Of a stretch of 64,000 nt of DNA, positions 43,132-51,169 are shown piece after piece. Origin of the DNA: Ruminococcus sp. YE71 (GTDB lineage Bacteria > Bacillota > Clostridia > Oscillospirales > Ruminococcaceae); NCBI RefSeq assembly GCF_900119155.1, contig NZ_FPIR01000018.1, positions 24,829 through 88,828 of the forward strand. The letters are read 5' to 3'. Positions within the stretch are counted from its first letter, which is position 1, and the number at the start of each line of letters is the position of its first letter. The position numbers and the translations under genes were made by a program. The notes beneath the pieces were generated by a model, which worked only from the letters and a program-made list of their open reading frames with translations, was not told where the DNA came from and searched no databases.

Positions 43132-44454
43132 TCACCTCCTGTCTACGATCAGACGTTTCTTGCCTGTCTGTTTGTCTGCACCTATCGTATTTACCGGTTT
43201 TATATCAAAGTTCACATTTTCAAGTCCGTTTGAAGCGAGGATCCGTCTGAGATATAATTCCAGTTTCTCCGTAACATTTTTATTGCCTGCGGTCTGAATG
43301 AGTATCTCAAAATGAGTGCTTGAAGTCACAACAAACTGATAGTCGATCAGCCCCTCAATGCAAAGCCCCTCAACGGAGAGCGGGTGGAGAAATTCCTTTC
43401 TGCCGTGAGCGTTTGCAAACCATATTATGTCCTCTGATCTGCCTGAGATGTTTCCGAGCTTTGAAAAAGGATAGCGTTTGTCACAGCGTGCGGGGCTTAC
43501 AATATCACCGATCTTATAGCGGATAAGCGGCTGAGCAAAGTTATACAGACAGGTCAGATAGATACCGTCCTCTGCAACTTCAATGTAATTCATATCGTCA
43601 AAAAGATAGATACCGCCGCTTTTGTCATCGCCCACTCCGATAGCGATCGACTCGCTTGCACCGTAGAAGTTTATGACCTCGCACCTGAAATGTCTGCGGA
43701 ATGACCTGTGCATATCTCTGCCGAGAGGTTCTCCGCAGGTGATGATCCTTCCGGGTGACAGATTCAATTCGCTTATCTGCGAAAGTATATTTATGGCTGT
43801 GGGATAGCCTATAATGACATCCGGCTTGAAATTGGAGAGCTTTTTAATAAGCTCATATGTCGGTATCTGAACATCAAGCACCAGTTTTTCAAAGCCGAGA
43901 TCGTCAAGCCCGTCACCGACAGCCATTGCTCCGCCATACCTGCCGTCTGCTGCGGCTATATAGAGTATCTTTGGTCTCTGCTGCTTGAAACGCAGTATTT
44001 CAGGCATTGACATATTCCACAGCGCCGCACGGATAATGCCGATCAGCATTGTATCCCACGCCTTATCATCATAAAGGAAATAGGCAGGCTTTCCCGTACT
44101 GCCCGAGCTGTGAACGATGTGATATTTACCGCCGAGATTTTTGCCTGCGTTTTTTTCGGTGTCAAAACGGCGCATCTTCTCTTGTGTGATACCCTTGACG
44201 GTCACTATATCCTCAAAGCGGTCGATAAGTACCTGCTTGTCGACAGTCGGGAAGCGCTCTATCGGCATCCGGTCGATGTTACACTCATTTATGCGAGCGG
44301 CTTTGAATGATGCTCTGTAATACCGTGAATGCTCAAAGGCGAATCTCAACACTTTGCGAAGCCGCCTTTGCTGTATATCGAGCACCGCTTTTCGTGGCAG
44401 CCTTGCAGCTGCCTTTGCCGCTGTCAGCCTTAAAGCGACTTCTGCAAATGTCAT
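43132..44454 (-). CDS. PaaK-like adenylate-forming enzyme (phenylacetate-CoA ligase family)
   Basis: A 440-aa member of the ANL superfamily. P-loop HIVHSSGSTGKPAYF (about 113-126), the A-site INFYGASESIAIG (about 270) and RYKIGDIV. Relatives activate aryl or fatty acids as AMP esters, then form CoA thioesters. Here it sits between a C-N hydrolase lipoprotein and an ABC exporter, so it may activate an acid that is coupled and exported. Substrate unknown. The ATG is preceded by AGGAGGAATAGCT and overlaps the region of the upstream stop. Confidence 0.82.
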   Translation of the reverse strand: MTFAEVALRLTAAKAAARLPRKAVLDIQQRRLRKVLRFAFEHSRYYRASFKAARINECNIDRMPIERFPTVDKQVLIDRFEDIVTVKGITQEKMRRFDTEKNAGKNLGGKYHIVHSSGSTGKPAYFLYDDKAWDTMLIGIIRAALWNMSMPEILRFKQQRPKILYIAAADGRYGGAMAVGDGLDDLGFEKLVLDVQIPTYELIKKLSNFKPDVIIGYPTAINILSQISELNLSPGRIITCGEPLGRDMHRSFRRHFRCEVINFYGASESIAIGVGDDKSGGIYLFDDMNYIEVAEDGIYLTCLYNFAQPLIRYKIGDIVSPARCDKRYPFSKLGNISGRSEDIIWFANAHGRKEFLHPLSVEGLCIEGLIDYQFVVTSSTHFEILIQTAGNKNVTEKLELYLRRILASNGLENVNFDIKPVNTIGADKQTGKKRLIVDRR

Positions 44455-44456
44455 AG

Positions 44457-45551
44457 CTATTCCTCCTGACCATATATGCTGAATGTGTATTTTTTATCAT
44501 AGTTTTCTCTGTGGCAGTATACTGCTTCACCTGTCTTCTGATCGAATACTGCGCTCCATTCCGTTGTCTCGCCGTCATTATAGTGGTGCTTTGAAACGCT
44601 TTCAAGTGCGCTCATTACACTTTCCGAGTCAAAGCTCTCGGTATCGGAGATCGTCTGCATCAGTATATCGTACCTCTCGTGAGATTGCTGCGTTCCCTTG
44701 CCGTTTTTCTCGCCCTGCGCAAAATAGAAATTTGTAACAACAGGTGTTTCGGTGACAATCATCTCATCATTCAGATATTCAACAGCCACGCATTTTCCGC
44801 TGTTATCCGCAACAGCAAAATGCACCGTCATTCCCTTTGAAGCGTGCATATCGTACTGCTCTAAAAGCTCTGTTGCTTCATCAACAGTTGCAGCCTTGTC
44901 AAGCAGCAGCCGCACCGCTGTAGTCGTAGTTATATCGGGCTTATCGGTATTCTGATCTACCGCCTCATTTTCCTCGATCATGTTGACCGATACGCACAGC
45001 CCCTTTTCATTCATTCCGTCAAGGGGAGCATATATAGCCGCCGTAACAAGCGACTTGCTTGACAGCAGACCGTCAATGCCGATGAAGTTTGAGTTGGTCG
45101 TGCATATCGAGGAATAGCCGTTCTCGGGGTGAGTGACTACTACAAGCGCATTGCAGTTATACCAATCAAAATTGCGCCCGAAGTAATATCCGTTTTCACC
45201 CTTTGCAGAAAATGCCGAGCAGCCGAAATTATCGCCGCCCAAGCCGCCTGTGATATCTCCAAGCATATTTTTGCCTAAAAAGGCGATAACACCTGTGTCA
45301 CTTTCCGCTCCGCCCTCGGCTAAGAACTTATCAAACCGGTAGTCGCCGTCAAACTCAGCATAGGACAGTCCGCTTTCAAGCTCCGTTATATCACCTGATA
45401 CAGTTTCTTCAATTTTCACCGTTTCCGCCCCCGAGGAATCCGTTTGGATATCCGTGGTGACGGAGCTGCTGCTGTTTCCGCTTTCTGGTGAGTTACCGCA
45501 GGCGGTCAGCATGAGTGTACATACTACCGCAGTAATCATCTCTTTCCTCAT
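44457..45551 (-). CDS. Linear amide C-N hydrolase lipoprotein (choloylglycine hydrolase-like)
   Basis: A 364-aa protein. Lipobox MLTAC (Cys18) and a Ser/Thr linker, then an Ntn-hydrolase domain: Cys111 in NFGCSAFSAKG, then FGRNFDWY (Arg/Asp), ending in TTEWSAVFDQKTGEAVYCHR. The family includes bile salt hydrolases, penicillin V acylases and C45 acyltransferases. Cys111 is internal, so it must be exposed by processing or act differently. Located outside the membrane. Stop TAG is 3 bases from the PaaK-like start. Confidence 0.82.
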   Translation of the reverse strand: MRKEMITAVVCTLMLTACGNSPESGNSSSSVTTDIQTDSSGAETVKIEETVSGDITELESGLSYAEFDGDYRFDKFLAEGGAESDTGVIAFLGKNMLGDITGGLGGDNFGCSAFSAKGENGYYFGRNFDWYNCNALVVVTHPENGYSSICTTNSNFIGIDGLLSSKSLVTAAIYAPLDGMNEKGLCVSVNMIEENEAVDQNTDKPDITTTTAVRLLLDKAATVDEATELLEQYDMHASKGMTVHFAVADNSGKCVAVEYLNDEMIVTETPVVTNFYFAQGEKNGKGTQQSHERYDILMQTISDTESFDSESVMSALESVSKHHYNDGETTEWSAVFDQKTGEAVYCHRENYDKKYTFSIYGQEE

Positions 45552-45560
45552 TATGTTCTC

Positions 45561-46277
45561 CTATTCTGCCGAAAAATTTACAGTCACGCTACCTGAACCA
45601 ACTACATTTTCAAGCCCCTCCGCATTTTCGATATATCCAAGCCTTGTATAGCTGTAAGGTGTTGAAAAGCTGTCATAGAACAGTACAACACAGCTGTCGC
45701 CGTACAGCATAAGCTCACCCTTGTTGATATGTCCGACCGATTCAGCGGATGTGGTAAAGCTCGTATCGGTGTAAATGTATTTCTCATTTCCGTTCAGTTC
45801 GCTCATCTCAAAAGAAAGCGGAAGCATTGATTTAAACTCCTCTGCTGCGTGTGTGTCGTAGAAACTTGCAGAAAATGGCGTGCCGTTTACGGTTATTATC
45901 AGAGCTTCTACCGCAGTAGCTTCCTCGGGGACGGCTGTAGTAGTCGTTTCCGGTGGTACTTCGGTTGTTATTTCAATTTCCTGCGGAGTAGTTATTATAT
46001 CAGTTTCTGTCTGCACAGCAGAGCTTGATATTGTTTCTTTATTCTCCGCAGATACAATGGTTATTGTTTCTGATTCGTTTGCAGTGTTCAAAACTTCTTT
46101 TGAACTAACAGTTAAGCTTTCTGATGTTGTATCGGCAGAAGATGATACAGCGGAAACAGAGGTTGTTTTTGCTATACTGCTTACAGGCTCATCGCCGTCA
46201 GTATCTGCCATATTCCCGCAGGCTGTAAGTATCATTGCGGCTGCAAATAAGAGAAATAGAAATAAATATTTTTTCAT
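45561..46277 (-). CDS. Cyclophilin-like fold lipoprotein
   Basis: A 238-aa lipoprotein (lipobox ILTAC) with a long Ser/Thr/Glu linker of about 110 residues and a C-terminal cyclophilin-like domain (PFSASFYDTHAAEEFKSMLP, MSELNGNEKYIYTD, GHINKGELMLYGD, LVFYDSFS-type close). The Met at 46277 follows GAGGCAGGT. Its domain is very like those at 21781 and 46285. Confidence 0.78.
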   Translation of the reverse strand: MKKYLFLFLLFAAAMILTACGNMADTDGDEPVSSIAKTTSVSAVSSSADTTSESLTVSSKEVLNTANESETITIVSAENKETISSSAVQTETDIITTPQEIEITTEVPPETTTTAVPEEATAVEALIITVNGTPFSASFYDTHAAEEFKSMLPLSFEMSELNGNEKYIYTDTSFTTSAESVGHINKGELMLYGDSCVVLFYDSFSTPYSYTRLGYIENAEGLENVVGSGSVTVNFSAE

Positions 46278-46284
46278 ACCTGCC

Positions 46285-46728
46285 TCACTTAGCTTCAAAA
46301 GTCATCGTAACGTTTCCGCTGCCGAGTGCATCTGCAAGTCCGTCAGTGTCCTCGATATATCCGATGTTCGTATAGGAATAGCCGCTCATAAAACCCTCGT
46401 AGAAAAGCACTAAGCAATCATCTCCGAACAGCTTTATATCTCCTTTTGAGATATGCCCGGCAGGAGAGCTTTTGCTTGGGAGTGACTTATCAAGATCACA
46501 ATACTTCTCATTGCCGTTGAGTTCACGCATATCAAGCGTCAGCGGAAGCCGGCTATAAAGCTCATCAGCCGTTTTATTATCATACAGTACAGCTGCAAAG
46601 GTCTTGTCACCGACAGTTACTGTCATACGCTTGTCGCTCTTTCTATCCTTCGGAATAAACATAAATATCACCACACCTATCAGCAGTACAGCTATAACTG
46701 TCAGAACGATCTTTTTCTTTTTGCTCAT
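46285..46728 (-). CDS. Membrane-anchored cyclophilin-like protein
   Basis: A 147-aa protein: one N-terminal membrane helix (about 6-24), then a single cyclophilin-like domain (FAAVLYDNKTADELYSRLPL, MRELNGNEKYCDLD, GHISKGDIKLFGDD). By eye about 60 per cent the same as the first domain of the 21781 protein. ATG overlaps the stop of the flavoprotein gene. Confidence 0.78.
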   Translation of the reverse strand: MSKKKKIVLTVIAVLLIGVVIFMFIPKDRKSDKRMTVTVGDKTFAAVLYDNKTADELYSRLPLTLDMRELNGNEKYCDLDKSLPSKSSPAGHISKGDIKLFGDDCLVLFYEGFMSGYSYTNIGYIEDTDGLADALGSGNVTMTFEAK

Positions 46729-47264
46729 ATCATTCTGCCCATTTCATATGCTTCCTTCAGCTTGCCGCTGCTCTCTATCTCACCTATATTTGTTACTCCT
46801 CCGCAGAACAGCGAGCATGCAAGCCTTGCCTTTTCAAAGCATTCTATCCAGCCCTCGATACCGCTCACAGCACGCTTCGGAACATATTCTTCGTCCTCGG
46901 CTGCGGTGGTCAGAACGTAGATGTCTCTGAATGCGTAGTCTGCCGTAAACAGCGGATTTCCCCGATCAAGCATGGTTTTCATCTGACCGCTCATCTCATA
47001 ATAATAGATCGGTGTTGCAAAAACAAGCACATCGGCAGTCAGCATTTTCTCACGGATAGTGTCTGCATCATCGTGTATCACACAGCGCTGCGTTTTCTGA
47101 CAGGCAAAGCAGCCTTTACAGAATCCGATTTGTTTGTCGTGCAGAGATACAAGCTCGACCTCATTGCCTGCCGACCTAGCACCCTCGGCAAAGCTCTGCG
47201 CCAGTCTTGCGGAATTGCCCTTTGCCCTCGGGCTTGACGATATGATAAGTACCTTTTTGTTCAT
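46725..47264 (-). CDS. Iron-sulfur flavoprotein (NADPH-dependent FMN reductase-like)
   Basis: A 179-aa paralogue of the protein at 25138, with the cysteine motif FCKGCFACQKTQRC (C-x2-C-x2-C-x5-C) and FMN loop SSSPRAKGNSARLAQSFAEG. Sits in the LysR-2 locus as 25138 sits in the LysR-1 locus. Immediately follows the LysE stop (TGAATG). Likely cytoplasmic electron transfer. Confidence 0.9.
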   Translation of the reverse strand: MNKKVLIISSSPRAKGNSARLAQSFAEGARSAGNEVELVSLHDKQIGFCKGCFACQKTQRCVIHDDADTIREKMLTADVLVFATPIYYYEMSGQMKTMLDRGNPLFTADYAFRDIYVLTTAAEDEEYVPKRAVSGIEGWIECFEKARLACSLFCGGVTNIGEIESSGKLKEAYEMGRMI

Positions 47265-47879
47265 TCAAAACAGCTCCTTTATGACTTTGATATACACCGC
47301 CGCACCGAAGCCGATCATTATCAGTCCGAACAGCTTATTCATTATTGCAAATCCTTTCTCTCCCGCCTTTTTCTTGATAAGCTGCGACAGGAAAGAAAGT
47401 GTTATCCACCAGATCTGTGTTCCTGTGACTATACCAACAACAAGCAATGCTCCGTTAGCTGCACCCTGCATTCCGTTTATCCCGAAATATGAGAATGCAA
47501 ACAGATATGTTACAACAGCCGCAGGATTAGTGATACAGACTGCAAAGGCTGACAGATACATTCCTGCATATCCGGCTTTGGCATTATCCTCCTGCTGTTT
47601 CGGGCTTTTGATAAAGGTCATAACACCCATTGCAATAACAAGTGCTCCGCCGATGATATTTATAACTGTGCTGTGCCGTTCAAGGAATCCCGAGATCACA
47701 GTTATCCCGAAAGCCCCGACTATCGAATAGAAAAGTTCGGCAGTTGAAGCACCAAGCCCTGTCACGATACCACTTTTAACACCATAATTAAGGCTTCGTG
47801 AGACGCACAGTGCTCCAACAGCCCCGACAGGAACGCCGAAGATTAAGCCTATCAGCAGTCCTTTTATAAGGTAGATCAT
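47265..47879 (-). CDS. LysE-family exporter
   Basis: A 204-aa membrane protein with six hydrophobic segments (about 4-27, 38-62, 68-87, 107-130, 140-165 and 180-202) and the family signature GVPVGAVGALCVSRSL near the start. LysE/RhtB proteins export amino acids and related compounds. It overlaps the stop of the PLP lyase gene, so it may export a product or substrate of that enzyme. Confidence 0.88.
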   Translation of the reverse strand: MIYLIKGLLIGLIFGVPVGAVGALCVSRSLNYGVKSGIVTGLGASTAELFYSIVGAFGITVISGFLERHSTVINIIGGALVIAMGVMTFIKSPKQQEDNAKAGYAGMYLSAFAVCITNPAAVVTYLFAFSYFGINGMQGAANGALLVVGIVTGTQIWWITLSFLSQLIKKKAGEKGFAIMNKLFGLIMIGFGAAVYIKVIKELF

Positions 47880-49036
47880 AGTGATAGTGTCCTGACTGCC
47901 TTCAACAGCCGTTCAAGTCCGTCCTGCACCATAGCTTTCGGGCAGGCGATATTCATTCTTAAAAAGCATTCCCTGCTGCCGTAGATATCTCCGCTTGAAA
48001 GATAAAGTCCTGTGCTTTTGCGAGTATGTCCTGCAAGCTCCCTTGATGTAATACCCAGCGATGTGCAGTACAGCCAGAGAAGATAGGTTGCATCTGAGGG
48101 CACAAGTTTTATCTGTGGCAGTTCCTTTGCGATAAACTCCTTTACCAACTGCTTGTTATCATAGAGATACTGCCTTAGTTCATCGAGCCATTCACCGCCC
48201 TGTTCAAACGCCGCAACAGCCGCCTGTACCGCAAAGGCATTGGGCTCTGCCACCTCGTCGGTGTTTAGCGCACGCCATACCTTGTGGCGAAGCCTTTTGT
48301 TCGGAACGGCAGCCGCAGCCGTTTGCAGTCCGGCGAGGTTGAAAGACTTAGTTGGCGAAATGCAGACTACGCAGTTATCCCTGCACTTTTCCGAGACTGA
48401 GGCAAAAGGCACATACTCACAGCCCGGGTCGGTGAGGTCGCAGTGTATCTCGTCGGAGATGACTGTCACGCCGTTGTCATATGCCAAATCACCGATTTTA
48501 GCAAGCGTTTCTCTGTCCCATATTCTGCCGATAGGGTTATGCGGATTACATAACAGCATCAGCGTAGTCTGTGGGTCGGACAATGCCTTGTCAAGTCTGT
48601 CAAAATCAATGCTGTATGTGCCGCTTTCATAGTCAAGCGGAAACTCCTGCACATTTCTGCCGTTGTTTCTGATACAGTTGTAAAATATATTGTATACAGG
48701 TGTCATGATAAGCACATTTTCGGCTGGTGTTGTCAGCTTTCTCACACAGCTTGAAATAATGGGGATCACGCCAGTGCTGAATATAAGCTCACTCTTTTTG
48801 TATTCAACACCGTGCCTGTTTTTCCACCAGTTGATATATGCGCTGTACCACTCGTCTGGAATCGTCGAATATCCGAAAACTCCGTGCTCGGCACGTTCGG
48901 TTATTGCTTTGATTATCTCGGGCGCAGTACGGAAGTCCATATCCGCCACCCACATGGGCAGTTCACCTTCGGCAATGTCCCACTTGTAGGAGTTGGTGCC
49001 TGTTCTGTCGATCACTTCATCAAAATTATACTTCAT
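47876..49036 (-). CDS. PatB/MalY-type PLP C-S lyase or aminotransferase
   Basis: A 386-aa fold-type I PLP enzyme. N-terminus KWDIAEGELPMWVADMDFRT is diagnostic of the PatB/MalY branch. PLP Lys230 lies in ISPTKSFNLAGLQ; Asp in SDEIHCD and Asn in CNPHNPIG bind cofactor. The branch has cystathionine/cysteine-conjugate beta-lyases. The Met at 49036 overlaps the DUF3737 stop. Paired with LysE, it could handle sulfur amino acids or cysteine conjugates of toxic electrophiles. Confidence 0.9.
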   Translation of the reverse strand: MKYNFDEVIDRTGTNSYKWDIAEGELPMWVADMDFRTAPEIIKAITERAEHGVFGYSTIPDEWYSAYINWWKNRHGVEYKKSELIFSTGVIPIISSCVRKLTTPAENVLIMTPVYNIFYNCIRNNGRNVQEFPLDYESGTYSIDFDRLDKALSDPQTTLMLLCNPHNPIGRIWDRETLAKIGDLAYDNGVTVISDEIHCDLTDPGCEYVPFASVSEKCRDNCVVCISPTKSFNLAGLQTAAAAVPNKRLRHKVWRALNTDEVAEPNAFAVQAAVAAFEQGGEWLDELRQYLYDNKQLVKEFIAKELPQIKLVPSDATYLLWLYCTSLGITSRELAGHTRKSTGLYLSSGDIYGSRECFLRMNIACPKAMVQDGLERLLKAVRTLSL

Positions 49037-49037
49037 A

Positions 49038-49892
49038 TCACACCGCCACACTAACGCTTTTGCTGACAATTTCGGTCTTGCTCACATCGACCTTGTCTTC
49101 CTCCATGATAAGCTCACCAATGCCGTCACATTTGATGACACCGCCCGAGGGATTCTTGATACTGTCCACCGTTCCGATAATATCGGCATTTACGGTAGAA
49201 TATTCAAAGGCAAGGGTCGTATTCACGAGCCTGCAATTTATAAGCGTGAGGTTTTCGCAGAAACAAAGCCCCTGCAAGCTTTCGATAGTGCAGTTTATAA
49301 GCGTAAGATTTTTTGAGTTCCAACCCAGATATTCGCCAGAGATATAGCAGTTCTCGGCAGTGATATTTTCAGAGTTCCAGAATGCGTCCTTGCTCATAAG
49401 TCTTGAATTGCGGATCGTGATATTCCTTGCACCGTCAAAGCTGTAATTGCCGTCAAGATCGAGATGCTCTATCTCCATATCCTCACAGTTCATCGCAAGA
49501 TAATCGCCCTTTGCGGTGACATTCTTCATTTTGACGTTTCTGCACTGCCAGAGCGTCTCGGCAGCATTCGGGAAGTTCACATTAGTGATAATTACGCCGT
49601 CACAGCGGCGAAAGCCCTTTGGTGCGATGTATTCGCAATCGCTTACAGAAATATTTTTTGTGTACCAGATGCCTGCTCTGCCCATTTCAAAGAAAGTACA
49701 TTTCCTGACGATAATATCCTCGCTGTACCATAGGGGGTACTTCCATTTGAACTGCGAGCCCTCAACTTCTATATTTCCGCTGTGCTTTAATGGCGACTCG
49801 CCGTCCTCAAAAACGCTGTCCTTTATATGCCTATCCTGCGCCATAAAGAGCGCACGCTCACCTGTGAATGTCCCTGTTAATATATCTTTCAT
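49038..49892 (-). CDS. DUF3737 family protein (right-handed beta helix)
   Basis: A 284-aa protein with repeating strands such as NITIRNSRLMSKDAFWNSEN and NLTLINCTIESLQGLCFCEN, the ladder of a right-handed beta helix. The FTGERALFMAQD start fits DUF3737. No signal peptide. Function unknown, although DUF3737 genes are common near redox or carbohydrate genes. The ATG follows GGAGGGCTTGAA and overlaps the small upstream gene. Confidence 0.85.
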   Translation of the reverse strand: MKDILTGTFTGERALFMAQDRHIKDSVFEDGESPLKHSGNIEVEGSQFKWKYPLWYSEDIIVRKCTFFEMGRAGIWYTKNISVSDCEYIAPKGFRRCDGVIITNVNFPNAAETLWQCRNVKMKNVTAKGDYLAMNCEDMEIEHLDLDGNYSFDGARNITIRNSRLMSKDAFWNSENITAENCYISGEYLGWNSKNLTLINCTIESLQGLCFCENLTLINCRLVNTTLAFEYSTVNADIIGTVDSIKNPSGGVIKCDGIGELIMEEDKVDVSKTEIVSKSVSVAV

Positions 49893-50101
49893 TTCAAGCC
49901 CTCCTTTTTCATCATAAACACCAGATAGTCAAGACAGCTGATGTTGTCCTCTTTTTCGTGTACCTCGTCAAGCAGCTCACGCCTGTGCTGTGCAAGGAGC
50001 TTTTCGCATTTGCTCTTGTCGCAGATACAATCCTCGAATCTGCGTATAAAATCCTCATCACAGCCAGCATCTATCAGGTTCTGTCTTATGCTGTCGTTCA
50101 T
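49889..50101 (-). CDS. Small CLDYL-motif protein, first gene of LysR-2 operon
   Basis: A 70-aa helical protein, IRQNLIDAGCDEDFIRRFED, then ISCLDYLVFMMKKEGLK. A truncated relative at 26461 holds the same first place behind the same operator. GAGGTGGTTCTTAA precedes the ATG. Family not known to me; the position in both loci argues for a regulatory or accessory role in the regulon. Confidence 0.7.
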   Translation of the reverse strand: MNDSIRQNLIDAGCDEDFIRRFEDCICDKSKCEKLLAQHRRELLDEVHEKEDNISCLDYLVFMMKKEGLK

Positions 50102-50133
50102 TTAAGAACCACCTCTTTTTCTTTGTTGTATCC

Positions 50134-50218
50134 ATTATACCATATTTTACATTCAATTACAAATACTTATATTGAATATGCGTTTATGCTTGACAGTAAT
50201 ATACACTTGTGATATAAT
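50134..50218. promoter_or_regulatory. Divergent promoters with LysR-type operator (site 3)
   Basis: Minus strand: -35 TTGTAA (50157-50162), 17 bp, -10 TATAAT (50134-50139) for the long operon. Plus strand: -35 TTGACA (50190-50195), 17 bp, -10 TATAAT (50213-50218) for lysR. Operator ATTACAAATACTTATATT with GAATA (50156-50178) covers the minus-strand -35; it contains ATATTgAATAT. Confidence 0.82.
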
Positions 50219-50239
50219 ATATAAAAAGGGGGCATTACA

Positions 50240-51127
50240 ATGGATATTCGTGTACTCAGATATTTTCTTGCCGTTGCAAGGGAGCAAAGCTATTCGGTCG
50301 CAGCGGAGCGGCTTTATCTTTCACAGCCCACGCTATCCCGTCAACTGAAAGAGCTGGAGGAGGAGCTTGGGAAAACTCTGCTGATAAGGTCAAACAAGGG
50401 CGTCACGCTCACCGAGGAGGGCATGATACTCCGCAAGCGTGCCGAAGAGATAGTCGAGCTGCTCGACAAGGCAGAGCAGGAGGTCAAAAACAGCAGCGAC
50501 AGCGTGACCGGAAAGGTATATATCGGCGCAGGAGAGACCTATGCTATAAAGCTCATTGCCGACATCGCAAAGCATTTGCAGGCGGACAATCCCGGAATCT
50601 CATACAGCCTTTACAGCGCTGACGGCACAGACGTTTTGGAGCGTCTTGACCGTGGACTTATCGACTTCGGTATCATCTTCCAGCCCTATGACAGCACAAA
50701 GTATGAGGGTATAAAAATACCGCTTAAAGACACCTTCGGCGTGCTTATGCGCCGTGATATGCCGTTTGCGGAAAAAGATATCATAAAGCTCTCCGACCTA
50801 AAGGGTCAGCCCCTTATCGTTCCGAGACAGCAAAATCACAGCGCACAGCTGTCACAAAGGATTGGCATAGCAGAGGAGGATATAAAGATTGCAGCCGAAT
50901 ACAATCTTGTGTATAACGGCTCTGTCATGGCGGCGGAGGGTATGGGCTACTGCCTTTGCTTTGACAGGCTGATAAACACCGAGGGCGGCAATATGTGTTT
51001 TAAACCTATAGAACCCAAGATCGAAGCGGAAAGCACCTTTGTCTGGAAGCGCTACACCGTTTTCACAAAAGCCGCAAGCCTGTTCCTGTCGCAGTTCAGG
51101 CAGGATATTGATAATTACAGGGAATAA
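50240..51127 (+). CDS. LysR-family regulator (paralogue)
   Basis: A 295-aa protein, helix-turn-helix YSVAAERLYLSQPTLSRQLK, ligand domain with the same GETYAIKLIADIAKHLQADN and KDTFGVLMRRDMPF stretches as the regulator at 23029. The recognition helices are nearly identical, so both should read the same operator. Divergent from the 50.1-39.4 kb operon. Confidence 0.9.
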   Translation: MDIRVLRYFLAVAREQSYSVAAERLYLSQPTLSRQLKELEEELGKTLLIRSNKGVTLTEEGMILRKRAEEIVELLDKAEQEVKNSSDSVTGKVYIGAGETYAIKLIADIAKHLQADNPGISYSLYSADGTDVLERLDRGLIDFGIIFQPYDSTKYEGIKIPLKDTFGVLMRRDMPFAEKDIIKLSDLKGQPLIVPRQQNHSAQLSQRIGIAEEDIKIAAEYNLVYNGSVMAAEGMGYCLCFDRLINTEGGNMCFKPIEPKIEAESTFVWKRYTVFTKAASLFLSQFRQDIDNYRE

Positions 51128-51132
51128 AAAGC

Positions 51133-51166
51133 AAGCGCCACACCACATGAAAAAGGTATGGCGCTT
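51133..51166. terminator. Bidirectional terminator between lysR and MBL gene
   Basis: AAGCGCCAcACC and GGTaTGGCGCTT form a stem between convergent genes. Confidence 0.8.
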
Positions 51167-51169
51167 ATC

